Source: Steromphala cineraria
Taxonomy: Eukaryota; Mollusca; Gastropoda; Trochida; Trochidae
NCBI GenBank assembly: GCA_916613615.1
Contig: OU744736.1
Coordinates: 11,047,724 to 11,111,723, forward strand
Direction of reading: 5' to 3'
Length of the DNA stretch: 64,000 nt
Shown: piece by piece, positions 47,301 to 56,821 of the stretch
Position numbering within the stretch: position 1 is the first letter of the stretch
Layout: each line of letters starts with the position of its first letter
The notes under the pieces: generated by a model
The model's input: only the letters and a program-made list of their open reading frames with translations
What the model was told of the DNA's origin: nothing
The model's database searches: none
Program-made: the position numbers and the translations under genes

Positions 47301-49899
47301 TACTCTTTCTAATACTATTACTAATAAAACATTCTTATTTACAAAAAAAACTTTTTCTCTTGACAAAAATAACATTTCCTTTTCACAAAAATAACAAAAG
47401 CTTAGTCATACGTCAATTTGATGGTTTTGAAAAGTCTTTTCAATAACAAATGATGTTAAAAATAGCTTAAGTGAAACATATATCACTCTAGATGTCATTA
47501 AGTTTAAAATGATCAATTGCATATGAAGGCTAAGATTTGAACTACTTCTATTGAGACTCAAATTGTTCTGTCACATCGATAAAGAAAGTTTTTTTTTTAA
47601 AACTACATGTATATTGATACAGCCATTGGCTTTATAGCTCTTTAGGTTTGCCTAATCTTTTATCTCCAACAAAATTCAGCATTGAAAATGAGATGGCTAT
47701 CATTTCTTTGACAGTCACCAAATTTACTAAATTGTCATGGTATTTTTACACACAATTTTTTACTTTTTTACTCCTTATACTTGAATGTTCTAACAAAAAA
47801 TAAGATTCAAGTTTTTAGAATGTGACCTGCATTTCCTCTATAAACAGACCAGCAAGCACTGCAGTTGTTATAGACACCTATCTGTCGGCTTTCATCAGCC
47901 ATCTTGAATTTTAGCATTGTGAGAAAACAAATGTGCAGTTTTATGCCAATTCATTAACAAAATTAAGAAATAACAAATTGCATTGGTTGATAGAATATGA
48001 ACACATTTACAAATAATTTATAAGAAAGGTTAACAGATAGACATTGTTATGTTGTGGTAATGCATTCCACACTCATTGCTTCGATGATTTGCTTCATTTC
48101 ATGATTTTGTTTTTTCAAAAAGTGTTTAACTCTATTCTTTGTCAAGTTGTAATATACTGATTATATCAACATATTTGAAATTAAGTGTAAAAATAATATA
48201 ATAATATGCCCATATATTTGTTAACAGGAAACTCTACTTGAATTTTGTTTCAACAAAACATACTGTTCCTAAAAAGCATCAAAAGATTATTTTATCATCT
48301 TACCACACAAACATTGATTGTAACTAATCAAATGATATTTTGATCTTTAAAATGTTTCATAAAATACAGACATATCATTTTGAAATTGCCAAATATTTTC
48401 ATTCAAACCATACAATAATGTATGAAATTTCAATAGTTATCTAAACTGCTTAATTAATTTGAATATCTATAATATAGGATCATATATATTATGTCTTAAC
48501 TTTAAAAAAAACCAGTCAACTTTCATACTTTGTTTCACTATCATTCCAAATATGATTTTACTTTCATATTAATTTATGCAATAACCAACATGCTACCCAT
48601 ATTTACTTATGAATTTCCAAATAAGTGAGATGTTATGCAACCTTAGTATGATTTATTATATTCATAAACAACAAACAAACATATTAAGATTAAACATTTC
48701 AAAGAAGCATGTTCCTTATATGTACCTTTTTACCTAAAAAGAAATTTATCTTACCTATCTTTTAAACATGGACATTGTATGTGAAAGGGTTAACACCTCT
48801 GTGTACTTGATGCATATTTTCTAAAAAGACTTTGATTATTTTTTGGAGTTAACAAAGCAAGCGAGAAATAAGGTAATAATTGTGGTTATATGATGAGATA
48901 AACATGCATGGTTCATCATATTTACATACTGAAACCACATGAAATATGTTTGTAATTATTATTTAATATCCAGCCATGACCTAATTATAAACTATGTATA
49001 TAAATGCATACGTTTTATAAAATGTAGGTCATTTCTTAATCTTTAATCTTACTTAGATATTGGAAAAAAAATTGAACAAGAAATTGATTAAAAGAATGCT
49101 CAAGTTTCAAATAAATATATAAAAACGATGTATTATTTATACAAGAATGTTCAACAATTGACATATACAAGTAGGCACTTCCAACATAACTACATGGTAA
49201 AAACTGCAATTTGATATACCGTTACCTGGAATAATCGTTTATTTCATAGAAACATTGTTTGTATACACTGATTAGATATAAGACATCCTCGTTTAGAGCT
49301 GACACGGCAAAAGAGATTATGTAACAGTATAGGTAAATAAGTAAATAAGCAAGCCCACCTTTCTGACCTGGTAGGTATTTGACCATTGGAAGATTCGTCA
49401 CTCTGCCCTACTTATAGCGCCGAGGTGTACACGACTCGATTCTCGAATATAAGTGCCTCTGTATTAATTGTCGAGTATCACCGGTGCCAATAAGGTCCAG
49501 AAATGAATCACACGGGCACTGATGGTCCAGAACGCCTCTCTCATATGGTGACAACCTGATGACGACATGAGACGATCGCGACCTAGATATCTACTGCTGT
49601 AGAAGCGAGCGAAAGAAATGTAAGGCACAAAATGTAGAGCAATATTGTGCCGGTTGTTTGATAGCGAGCAGGCACACGGCCGTATCATTATTCAACCGCT
49701 ATTTTTAGATTCTAGCCTTTTCTTCTGTCTTACTTACCTGGTTTGTCGTTCCTTTGATCTCACCGACAGGTAAAATGGTCGAATCCGTGCGGATCTGGAT
49801 GTGCCGACTGAAACATAGGTCCTGTCGTATCGATTTGAGTCTGAATGGTAGGTGTGGAAGATACTGAGAAGCAGCGTGTGTACGGCGCTTCCTGTTCAA
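32641..49899 (-). CDS. Nuclear receptor (NR1-like orphan), eight exons, ~828 residues
   Basis: Zinc-finger transcription factor. Minus-strand exons: 49899-49738, 44731-44618, 43381-43240, 41504-40039, 35316-35220, 33821-33733, 33518-33311, 32849-32641 (stop TAA 32643-32641). Total 2487 nt, a multiple of three; phases 0, 0, 1, 0, 1, 0, 1 agree at every join. First finger begins CRICKDKATGLHYG at residue ~71, P-box CEGCKGFFKRS, second finger CX5CX9CX2C, then GMSFEAVKMGRIPKVEK. Hinge ~490 residues. The ligand-binding domain begins near residue 610 and contains CGDVPGFSKLNIDDQKILTK, the helix 3-5 signature. It most resembles the E75/E78/Rev-erb/NR1P side of NR1; I cannot fix the subgroup. The start at 49899 is the only in-frame ATG in that exon; an alternative start is 44719. 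Confidence 0.9.
33541..33700. mobile_element. Half copy of the 53960 foldback element, next to a receptor exon
   Basis: CAGTCTAAGTAAACCTAGCC (33541 onward) through GAGAGCCGTCAGCCGACCTTTC matches one arm of the element at 53960-54225. The phrase AATAAAGAAGTTGTTATCC follows at 33653, as it does after the other copy (54318). The left edge lies only 22 bases from the acceptor of the receptor exon 33518-33311. Confidence 0.7.
33935..34090. repeat. Half copy of the 23462 MITE-like element
   Basis: AAAATAAGCATCCAAAAACTG, TTGTCAATAAGAACC and TTGGTATCAGTGTGTT match 23475-23640 in order and orientation. The right half of the element is missing. It lies in the receptor intron between exons 33821 and 35220. 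Confidence 0.65.
34800..35170. repeat. ~370-bp repeat, inverted partner at 47855-48245
   Basis: ATCATGAAATGAAGCCAATC then ATCGAAGC, GGAATGCATTAC and TTAATGAATTAGCATAA match the reverse complement of 47855-48245. It ends about 50 bp from receptor exon 35220-35316. Its class is unknown and it is non-coding. Confidence 0.65.
35835..36835 (-). repeat. AGCTCAT-type element, reversed, with ~146-bp tandem units
   Basis: Reading on the minus strand it begins TTTTAGCTCATCAGGTCTG, GGGCTTATGGCATGGCATGG, then CGTCCGTCCGTCCGTCC. About six units with GTGACCCCATGACCCCAAAT and ATCTTCTTCTCCAGTTCC follow, and it ends AGCTACAGAGCCCATGGC. It is the same family as 25530-27055 in opposite orientation, inside the receptor intron. 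It adjoins the satellite at 36838. Confidence 0.85.
36838..38475. repeat. Satellite array, 191/194-bp units, about eight periods
   Basis: The phrase CAAAATATGAGATGCACACC starts at 36851, 37045, 37239, 37430, 37621, 37815, 38006, 38200 and 38391, so period lengths are 194, 194, 191, 191, 194, 191, 194 and 191. The 3-bp difference comes from GAGGAGAAG versus GAGAAG. Inner units are nearly identical (GGATGTGTATGAGCC). The first and last units share a different version (GGATGCCTAAAAGCC, GGATGCCTGAAAGCC). The minus strand shows one ~65-codon open frame per unit; I regard these as a by-product of near-identity. It lies within a receptor intron. Confidence 0.92.
38515..39900. repeat. Minisatellite built on an 8-bp unit (CCACCCTG to CCATTCTA)
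   Basis: The left part (38515-38740) is almost pure CCACCCTG/CCACCTTG. The middle (38740-39540) has a longer period with the recurrent anchor CTTACATGGACACCCTGCC. The right part (39800-39895) is CCATTCTA repeated. Because 8 is not a multiple of 3, all three forward frames stay open and give Pro-Cys-His-rich frames of up to ~230 codons. I treat these as non-coding. It lies in the receptor intron directly after the satellite. Confidence 0.9.
40039..41504 (-). CDS. Nuclear receptor exon 4: long hinge exon
   Basis: A single 1466-nt exon from TTATTCCAG to GTAAGT. It opens AVKMGRIPKVEK, the C-terminal extension typical of NR1 receptors. The following ~470 residues are Ser, Asn, Asp and Gln rich and look disordered. 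Between about 41250 and 40978 lies a degenerate ~11-residue repeat built on SNxD (PSSNMDPVPSTNMD, RGQRSNLDPIQGSNMD, LNSVRNLEAAPRSNLD). The exon ends with a likely amphipathic helix (LGLQNSLDKHHKKLREAQAF) leading to the ligand-binding domain. There is no frameshift or stop in the exon. Confidence 0.9.
41805..42172. mobile_element. ~365-bp MITE-like element with ~22-bp inverted ends
   Basis: AAAGGGGCAGTAGCACGTTTTT (41811-41832) is inverted at 42148-42170 (AAAACGTGCTACTGCCCCTT). The interior carries CCATTTTTGTGTGAACACCT, seen again at 31978. A fragment of the end also occurs at 56110-56130 (AACGTTACTGCCCCTTTAAA). It lies in the receptor intron upstream of exon 41504 and has no coding capacity. 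Confidence 0.78.
43240..43381 (-). CDS. Nuclear receptor exon 3: second zinc finger
   Basis: The exon follows CTTGCAG and opens GGTTTCTTCAAGAG (GFFKRS). It encodes the second finger (cysteines in CFFGGQC and CKSC) and KCLSLGMSFE, and ends in phase 1 before GTACGT. Its acceptor and first ~14 bases are copied three more times upstream in an 85-bp tandem repeat (43371-43700). Confidence 0.93.
43371..43700. repeat. 85-bp tandem repeat copying a splice acceptor four times
   Basis: TTGAAGAAACCCTGCAAGTA begins at 43371, 43456, 43541 and 43626, an exact 85-bp spacing. On the minus strand each unit contains the TTACTTGCAG acceptor and the first ~13 bases of receptor exon 3 (GGTTTCTTCAAGA). Only the copy at 43381 leads into the full exon. 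The others run into a TGA 16 codons later. Confidence 0.92.
44618..44731 (-). CDS. Nuclear receptor exon 2: first zinc finger of DNA-binding domain
   Basis: The exon follows TTTTTCCAG and ends AAG before GTTAGT. It encodes MPPGAIPFPFGNCRICKDKA and the remainder of finger one up to CEGCK. The four zinc-binding cysteines are present. The usual Gly after the second cysteine (CGDKA in most NR1 members) is Lys here (CKDKA). The P-box begins in this exon and is completed in the next one, so correct splicing is needed for DNA recognition. Confidence 0.93.
44846..44915 (-). repeat. tRNA-like sequence, probably a SINE head
   Basis: On the minus strand the A-box TAGTCGAATGG fits the pol III consensus TRGYNNARNNG and the B-box GGTTCAAATCC is one base from GGTTCGANTCC. 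A T-arm CTGGG/CCCAG can form and the acceptor strands pair at most positions. The anticodon stem does not pair, so I do not call it a working tRNA. It lies in receptor intron 1, 115 bp upstream of exon 2. Confidence 0.5.
46140..47400. repeat. Degenerate 21-bp minisatellite in receptor intron 1
   Basis: Variants of TTACATTCTCTCTTACACATA repeat from about 46190 to 46880 and decay to scattered ACATTCTCT phrases by 47400. On the minus strand the 21-bp period yields a seven-residue repeat (NVIYVKE-like) across ~100 codons. That is a direct consequence of the repeat length and there are no other signs of a gene. Confidence 0.8.
47855..48245. repeat. ~390-bp repeat, inverted partner of 34800-35170
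   Basis: Its reverse complement carries ATCATGAAATGAAGCAAATC then ATCGAAGC and GGAATGCATTACCA, matching 34800-35170. Just to its left, at 47620-47650, AGCCATTGGCTTTATAGCTC resembles the end of a reversed AGCTCAT-type element. Confidence 0.6.
49738..49899 (-). CDS. Nuclear receptor exon 1 (N-terminal A/B region)
   Basis: The frame opens MNRKRRTHAASQYLPHLPFR and ends GTTNQ before GTAAGT, in phase 0, and continues in frame into exon 2 (TTSTMPPG). No other in-frame ATG occurs in the exon. There is no homology support for these 54 residues, so the exon could instead be 5' UTR with translation starting at 44719. The surrounding sequence is less AT-rich than its neighbours, as expected near a promoter. 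Confidence 0.6.
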
Positions 49900-51973
49900 T
49901 TAGTTGACTGACGTGTAGGATATCTACAGTATACTTTACAGGCTTGTTTTACATCTTGTGTTCTGATCGTCTTATGACAACTACAAACTACATATATCTA
50001 TCCTTAAAGAAATAAACCGAATCCTCCGTTAAGCGCTGTTAGTTGTATCAATTGGGCAAGCAGAGTCACGAGTAGATGGTCAGTGTATTGATTTTAGTCT
50101 CTGCTGTCAGAATAGCTCCTATAATAATCTTGGATAAACCCTGTTAAAGACAGTTGTTAATACAGATTCCACTAACGACAATGAATGTAAATTTATTTTT
50201 ACGAAAACATATTTTGAATAACAAATTAAGAAGACAATTTCCTATTCCGAAAATAACTGGTTAATGTAAATTGTTTCAGCACAGGTAAAAACATAGTATA
50301 TATAGAAAAATGAAAATAACAGGTCTTAATTCAAAGTTTTAACTATCTTTCCATCTGCACAGGACGTGAATTGAATAAAGTTTTAATTGCTTATATGCTC
50401 ACGGACAAAAAAAATCCGTTTGAGTTTAACTTGACAATCAGAACAGTTAGAATCAGATTTACAGTCCTGACAAATTACATCAACATTATTCGAAGTATTT
50501 GTTCAATCGCTTCTTCTGGATCGTCAAGGACACACACCCGAACATCGCGGATGCTTTTGTTATTTTTTTAATCATCTGTCTAGTTCAAAAGCACTGCAAA
50601 GATTATATAAACAGCTTTAAGAAATCACCCGACAAGGGATAACCGACTATCATTTTAATAGGCATTTGCCTTGAAATACAGCTGCGTAACGTAGTTTGTT
50701 TATTTACTTTCGTATGCTATGCAAAAGAAGATTACGTTTGGATGTCTATAGGATATCGCAGCATTGCGAAAGAAACGAATTATGTTGAAAATTCACTACA
50801 GAAGTTGAGATTCGTTATACATCATATTATACTGTTAACCGTAACAGTTTTGACAGAGAGTCACCAATTCAAAATCTCAAAAACTATATTTGTTTCTATT
50901 CTCTACAAAATTCATAAGCGATCAACAGCTTTAATAGTAAGTTAAATGTGTTCCTTTGCTTTGGGTAAATTATCTCTATGCTTTCAAAACGTAAACATGA
51001 CGCCCCGAGTAATGTCTTGATGTCATGTTTGTCCACCAATGAGTACTTGTTCAGGAGATGGATACGAAATTCGAGGTGACGTTTTTTTTGTATTACATTG
51101 CATACACAAATGGTATACTAATGACACATTGAATTATCCCTCGCCCTGGCTCGGGAAAAAATGATATGAATTGGGCACTTGCATACTTTAAAATCATAGA
51201 CTGGTTATTAGGTCTTTTAATAAACCAGAGTAAATCAATATATGATTGGAGACGAAATATTTTATTTTGTTAACATATTCATAGTGCAGTGTCTACCACA
51301 TAAACATGCATTATGGTCGACCAAGGTAACAGTGTATCTCTTGTATTCAAATAGAACCATTTGTAAACAGTAAAATTATGGCCACGTGTGTAACAGGTGA
51401 AGATGCACGTGAAAGAACACGCTATTTTAAATGATCGTGTACGTTCAAGACATAATTAGTAAAAAGACATCCATTGTGTGCTATTTCCATGTTAAATGTA
51501 AACAACATTGATCTATATCAGCTCGCTATCGATCGAATTAGTCGTTGTCATGGTAACAGCAAAAGTTTGAATGCATAGCAACATTTATACAACACGTGGA
51601 TAATGAATTAAGCTTGACAGAAATTGTCTATAGCAGTTTCACGTGTCAGGTTGGACATGCTAATAGGCACTCTATTTGAGGTGAAATAAATCTTTATTTT
51701 GATGAATAGAAAGATACACAATTATTATTTGGCTGATTTATCAAGATCATTTGAATTTTACGTACTGTTATTGTATTACATCGTGTTCAATAAGATACGT
51801 GTTTTCCATCCTGATCCTTCAGTAACCATGAATCCGTACAAACCAACTTCAACTACCGTTCTAATAATGTTTGTTACACATTCAACTAGATGCAGCTGAT
51901 ATGTGACACAAACATCCTATATGGGTTTACTGTTGGTCATGCATTCATATAGCATACACGCAATGTACGTTTT
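49900..51973. promoter_or_regulatory. Upstream region of the nuclear receptor gene; no other gene seen
   Basis: This is the stretch just 5' of receptor exon 1. I found no clear TATA box at a fixed distance and no coding exon on either strand. The promoter role is assumed from position only. Confidence 0.3.
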
Positions 51974-52107
51974 TACGAAGCTCTAGAAGGGACATGGTAA
52001 AAAAATATTTTGTTATTATTACGTACGTACGTAGTAAATTAATACGTACGTACGTGTTATTATTGCGTACGTACGTGATAAATTATTACGTACGTTCGTA
52101 ATAACTA
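51974..52107 (+). repeat. Left arm of a 4-kb-spaced inverted repeat with ACGT palindromes
   Basis: TACGAAGCTCTAGAAGGGAC then ATGGTAAAAAAATATT is followed by four TACGTACGTACGT-type palindromes separated by AT-rich spacers (52018-52098). Its reverse complement occurs at 55945-56055. The outer ends of both arms carry the GAAGCTC phrase. Confidence 0.85.
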
Positions 52108-53397
52108 ATTTCGATTGTTTTAGCCTTTTGCGAAGAATTTTGATAAAGTATTGCAAAAATGAATTGCAAATATGTTCAATGTATGTCGAGCATCTATAAA
52201 TCGAAATAAAGCGAGTGTCGGAAGATTGTAATAGAACTGCATTCTTCTTTACGAAAAGAACTAATGATAAGAATAATGTTGAGGTGTCTGCGTTTCTATC
52301 CAACATTAACAATAAAGTCATAAACAACTTTATGTTTGTAATTATTGTATATAAATAAATACAGTACAATAAATTGAAAATGTAGGGTTGTCACTTGTGA
52401 ACTGTGTCCGCGAGCAAATGGTTCTTGGTCTATTTATCTCTTAGTCCATTTCGCTTGTTACTATGGATACACATTTATACATGTCCTACTTGGGTACATA
52501 TTCAATATACCATAGTTTATCCGTATACATGTTTATACAATTTGAATTCCTAATGTAGGATGATAGCATATAAGTATGAACAAGTGTTTATTTTAAAAGT
52601 CCACGGTTACAAAAGACAATTAAAGAAAACACACATTTCATATTTCTTGTCAATATAACAATTCTACTCCAAATTTTGTACAACTGCAATCACAAATTAA
52701 ACATTATCATAACATTGAAAAATACATATTTGAAAACAAAAGTGATTTTGTAAAGAAATGGGCCCCATTGCAAATATAATGAAATCACTGATTCAAAACA
52801 AACCATTGTTAATAACATCGAAATATTCTTTCCGACTTCCCTCTCTATATCTGTAGTTCTACTGTTTTCTCTTGCTTTCTTCCCAATGATTAGTATCATT
52901 GCTTGTACATTTATTTTATTGAAATGTTATTTCCTTTGATGAATTGTGAATTTCATTTGTGCCGATTTCAAATGCAATGTACCAATTTTCTGTTGTATTA
53001 AAAAAAGTCATATTTCTTTGAGCTAAACACGGTTTGTATATGATAAACGATTGCTTATGGTTAAAAGACTGGTCAATTGAACTGGTCTAATAATTTACTC
53101 ACAACCTTTATACAAAGATGACGTTCATGTAGATTGTTCTTTTCTTTGCTGGTGTAAGTGCGGTCAGTATGTGATAAATATCAAAAATAGATTTTTGAAT
53201 ATTTTAAAATTGTAAAAGACAATTAAATATATTTATATATCAGATATATCTTAAAATTTATTTTTTTCCTAGATATTAAGAAGTAAGATTGAAAGTATAT
53301 AACTCTTATTTGTCTTTTTATTTAGGAAAATGTGCTTCCTAGTTGCTTGTTCAAAAAACGTAACATTTTTGCTGTAACCTATTCCATACATAGAGAT
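52108..53397. other. AT-rich stretch without recognised gene
   Basis: No exon, RNA gene or repeat boundary was recognised on either strand. Confidence 0.3.
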
Positions 53398-53536
53398 TAT
53401 TACCCGAGGAAGTGTGTCATATGACTTTTACGAAACGAGTGTGAATTTTTGTATTACCCGAGCGAGAGCGAGGGTTATACACAAATTTGCACGAGTTTCG
53501 TAAAAGTCATATGACACACTTCCGAGTGTAATAATT
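53398..53536. mobile_element. Foldback element with ~60-bp arms
   Basis: GAAGTGTGTCATATGACTTT then TACGAAAC (53410 onward) is inverted as GTTTCGTAAAAGTCATATGA then CACACTTC (53496-53523). The outer ends ATTACCCGAGG and CCGAGTGTAAT are also nearly inverted. The centre reads CCCGAGCGAGAGCGAGGG. It is a short foldback MITE-like element. Confidence 0.8.
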
Positions 53537-53959
53537 TCTTTATTACCGATTCTATTCCATTTACCATCTTAGAAAAATCCTAGAAACAGGCCGCTTCCCT
53601 TGCGACGGCTAGCTACAGTGACGTCACGAACAATGGTGTTATGACGTCACAGGCGAAGGTATATGTGCACTAGTGCTCATATTGAAAATACGTCACCACT
53701 TATTTCCAACCATATGGGTAATAAAAAAGTGACTTATGACTATTCTTAGGTAAAAAAACATTCATAACGGGCGGGGGTTGATCCAAATTTACAATAATGC
53801 CTTATGAGTGCATCTCCCTCTCCTCCCCTTCCCCCCTCTCACTGAGAGCTAAGATTAATTACATAAATAAATATTTTGTCAGGTCTTTCCTCTTGATCCT
53901 CCCTCACTTATAGGATGGTGATATATTCTTTTTCGACAATAAATACGTACTGGCTTCTT

Positions 53960-54225
53960 CAGTCTAAGTAAACCTAGCCTCACTATTATCCGTTGCACTG
54001 CTATACTGAGTCTAGAAAGGCTTGGTTGAGAGTCGCGTCAGCCCACGTGACCAAGTTGACCAATCAGAACTGATCTTACCAAGCCAGAATAGTGTGCCTT
54101 CGCACGTATAACGTTGGAGGGTCATAGGTTGCAGAAAGGTCGGCTGACGCGACCCTCAACCAGACCTTTCTAGACTCAGTATAGCAGTGTAACGGATAAT
54201 AGTGTGGCTAGGTTTACTTAGACTG
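53960..54225. mobile_element. 266-bp foldback MITE with ~90-bp arms
   Basis: CAGTCTAAGTAAACCTAGCC then TCACTATTATCCGTTGCACT opens the left arm (53960). The right arm ends AGTGTGGCTAGGTTTACTTA then GACTG (54225). Similarity of the arms extends through TATACTGAGTCTAGAAAGG and the GTCAGCC/GGCTGAC core. A half copy lies at 33541. Confidence 0.88.
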
Positions 54226-54229
54226 TGGC

Positions 54230-54365
54230 TTCTTTGAGTGGCATTTAGAAGTTGGTAGTAAATAAGAACGAATGAAAACGATACAAGAAGCTGTATCGAA
54301 ACGTCGCATACTCAGAATAAAGAAGTTGTTATCCATCAAATACTCGTTCTTATTTAATACGTACT
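54230..54365 (+). repeat. GAAACGTCGC...AATAAAGAAGTTGTT repeat with hairpin
   Basis: The hairpin CGATACAAGAAGCTGTATCG (54279-54298) is followed by AAACGTCGCATACTC and AATAAAGAAGTTGTTATCC. The AATAAAGAAGTTGTTATCC part recurs at 33653. A diverged relative of the whole unit lies at 63625-63722 (ATGAAATGTCGCAATTCTC, AATAAAGAAGTTG). I suspect the 3' end of a Penelope-like or SINE family, but cannot prove it. Confidence 0.5.
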
Positions 54366-54474
54366 GGCGTTTTCCGAAAGCAAGATTTTTGAAGCCCATA
54401 TGCTACTATTTTGAAAGTGTATCAGATTAAAGTATCCTCCCCGTTCTAAAATATACTATAAGCAAATCTTTATC

Positions 54475-54830
54475 TGCAGTAGAGAACTGTTCTCTATTGG
54501 GTGCAATGCTACACTGAATTTTAGCCCAGTACCACCCATGGTTCGCTAGTTCCAGCCGATGCTCGCAGGTTTCACCGCTAAGCATAGCCACAATGGTGTT
54601 GCGAACTTTCTCCCTGCAATAATACTAGGAGCCGCGATATGAGTGAAGTAATCTTGAAAGCGGCGACAAACCCCACAGCACAACACCTCACCACCTCACC
54701 GAATATGAACACGAGCTTCCAATTTTTGTCAAAGGTCACTAATCCAAACTCCCTATTTTCCGCATAGCAGGCTGGGCTTGCTTCCGGAAACCCGATGAGG
54801 TAATTCATTCACATGTTTTTGTGAGTATAG
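54475..54830. repeat. Dispersed repeat shared with the right edge of the window
   Basis: AGAACTGTTCTCTATTGGGTG then CAATGCTACACTGAATTTTAG and CAGTACCACCCATGGTTCGC match 63927-64000 (AGAACTGTTCTACACACAG, ATGCTACACAATATTTCAG, CAGTACCACCCATTGTTTGC). The window ends inside the second copy, so the full length of the repeat is unknown. Confidence 0.6.
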
Positions 54831-55944
54831 TAAATTCAGCTTCATATATATACGATACATGTTTGATTTTATTGAATTATCATTTCGGCACGATCAATAT
54901 CTTGCGTGTTTTTGTCACCCCGCCAAACGTGACTCAAAAGGCAGTGAATAAATAATGTAATAAGTAATGTTATCACGTCAAGATTTCCAAGAAGCAATAC
55001 TACACCATTTTCCATCAATACTATTTTTATGAATCATTATATATGATATTTATTGTTTTATTTGTTTGTAAATATTAACACATTTAATTGTATGAACGGT
55101 CTTAAAATAAGCCCTTTGGGGCTTGTTGGTCAATCCTTTTATTTATTATTTCATGAATATATATATATATATATATATATATTAAGTTTAAATCATATGA
55201 TACTGACAGTCACAGCACATTTCTTATGAATCATCTCAGACGTTCATTCATCATCATCGCATAAATGTACATTGTATTGTAAATGCATTACAATGTACCA
55301 GACCAGTTACTTAAAGATAGATGGTATAGATAGATTTAGTCGTATCCAGTTAAAAATTTGAAATAGCGGGAATACTCGCATTCAAGCCCTGTCGTCATTA
55401 AGCCCCATGCGCTTATTAACGAATTTTGATTTTCGTATTTTAGCCGATGGGCGTAAATTTGATATCATATTTTCTCCCCCCAAAATGTCCAAAACAATTA
55501 TTTAGATGGAACCACTCTCCCTGTATTAGGCTACAATAGTAAATATATATATAGGGTTTCCAACGTAGCAAATGCATTGGGCTTCTCAATGTAAGTGTCA
55601 TTTTAGATACCAAACATAATTTTTTTAATACGTTTGATGATAAGCAATCAGGAACTTATAGGGTAAAAACGTAGTTGGTTATCATCGAGTTTTAAAAGAA
55701 AAGTAAGTCTCTCTTTTTTTCAATCGCCATTGCAGTATTACGTATTGGTGCCAGAATCGTGTAAAATGGCAAACTTTTGTCAACATTTCTTAATTAACAA
55801 AATATAACATTTTCTCTGTCGGATACTGATACATTCATTTAGAACGGAACAAAATAAAAAAATAATGTGTCTCTTAACTTAAAACGTCTTTATTAGGACG
55901 ATTCTTTTATCAGTATGTACGTAGGCTAAATGTATTCACATTTT

Positions 55945-56055
55945 GTTATTACGTACGTACGTAATAATTTATCACGTACGTACGCAATAATAACACGTAC
56001 GTACGTACGTACGTAATAACAATATTTTTTTACCATGTCCCTTCTGGAGCTTCGT
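55945..56055 (-). repeat. Right arm of the ACGT-palindrome inverted repeat
   Basis: TACGTACGTACGTAATAATT through CACGTACGTACGTACGTACG then TAATAACAATATTTTTTTAC and GGAGCTTCGTA is the reverse complement of 51974-52107 with small spacer differences. The interval between the arms (52108-55944) contains other repeats and no open frame that I could identify. Confidence 0.85.
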
Positions 56056-56204
56056 AATATACGACGTTTTGTATGCATACGCTGTGATGACTCTTTGTGT
56101 ATATTCGATATTTTTAAAAACGTTACTGCCCCTTTAAACAAAAACCGTTCCAGCAACAGAAATATATATACATTATCACCACAACTATCATTACAAACAG
56201 CGAA

Positions 56205-56205
56205 C

Positions 56206-56262
<57 letters not shown>
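56205..56262. repeat. (TA)n microsatellite
   Basis: About 27 uninterrupted TA units. Shorter TA runs lie at 55159-55182, 56599-56625, 58606-58622 and 59484-59502. The last three bound the two Penelope-like elements. Confidence 0.95.
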
Positions 56263-56263
<1 letters not shown>

Positions 56264-56519
56264 TATGTATACGATATATATACGCATTTAGCAGATTGTG
56301 GAAACGGGCATTTTTCAGTTTTTCCTATGTACAAGTTAAATTTTGATAACAGCAAGCTTTTAGAAACAAAAGAAAGCAGATTTATCAAAATGTTCTCACC
56401 AAGCCTAAATTCTAGAGCTTAATGTCTATTTTCCTTTCCTATTGTGACGTAATAATGTAATGACGTCATGTTGTACACGATGACGTCGCCTGGCGACGTT
56501 CATATCCGTTATTTGTATA

Positions 56520-56561
56520 TGGCCTGAAGATGCTCCTAAATTGAGCTGAAAGTACTAGCCA
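56520..56561 (+). ncRNA. Hammerhead-ribozyme-like motif beside a Penelope-like element
   Basis: Order of parts fits a hammerhead: stem I TGGC, core CTGAAGA (matches CUGANGA), stem II GCTC/GAGC with a 7-base loop (a U-U mismatch at its base), core GAAA, a two-base-pair stem III (AG-UA-CU), cleavage-site-like U-A, then stem I GCCA. Penelope-like elements are known to carry hammerheads with very short stem III. Stems are short and the fit may be chance. Confidence 0.4.
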
Positions 56562-56593
56562 GTAAAATGGATTCATTCAACTTCTGACATATC

Positions 56594-56626
<33 letters not shown>

Positions 56627-56661
56627 ATGAAAAGATAAAAAATGACACGAAGCCAATCAAA

Positions 56662-56695
56662 ACTCCAACTTGTTTCAATGGTATCATCAGGGAGT
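56662..56695 (-). ncRNA. Second hammerhead-like motif, degenerate stem II
   Basis: On the minus strand: stem I ACTCC, core CTGATGA, seven bases that barely pair, core GAAA, a two-base-pair stem III (AC-AA-GU), U, then stem I GGAGT. It lies ~125 bp downstream of the reverse-transcriptase stop codon, on the same strand and within the same element. Stem I extends to ~7 pairs. The absent stem II argues that it is inactive. Confidence 0.35.
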
Positions 56696-56821
56696 CTGAC
56701 AAAATACAGTTATGACGTTATGATGTCACAATGAATTTGACATAACAATGGTATGACGTCACAATCAGGCAAGCGGTAAGATGGACACAATAAGAATTTG
56801 ATAGAATAAAAGATGCTACTA

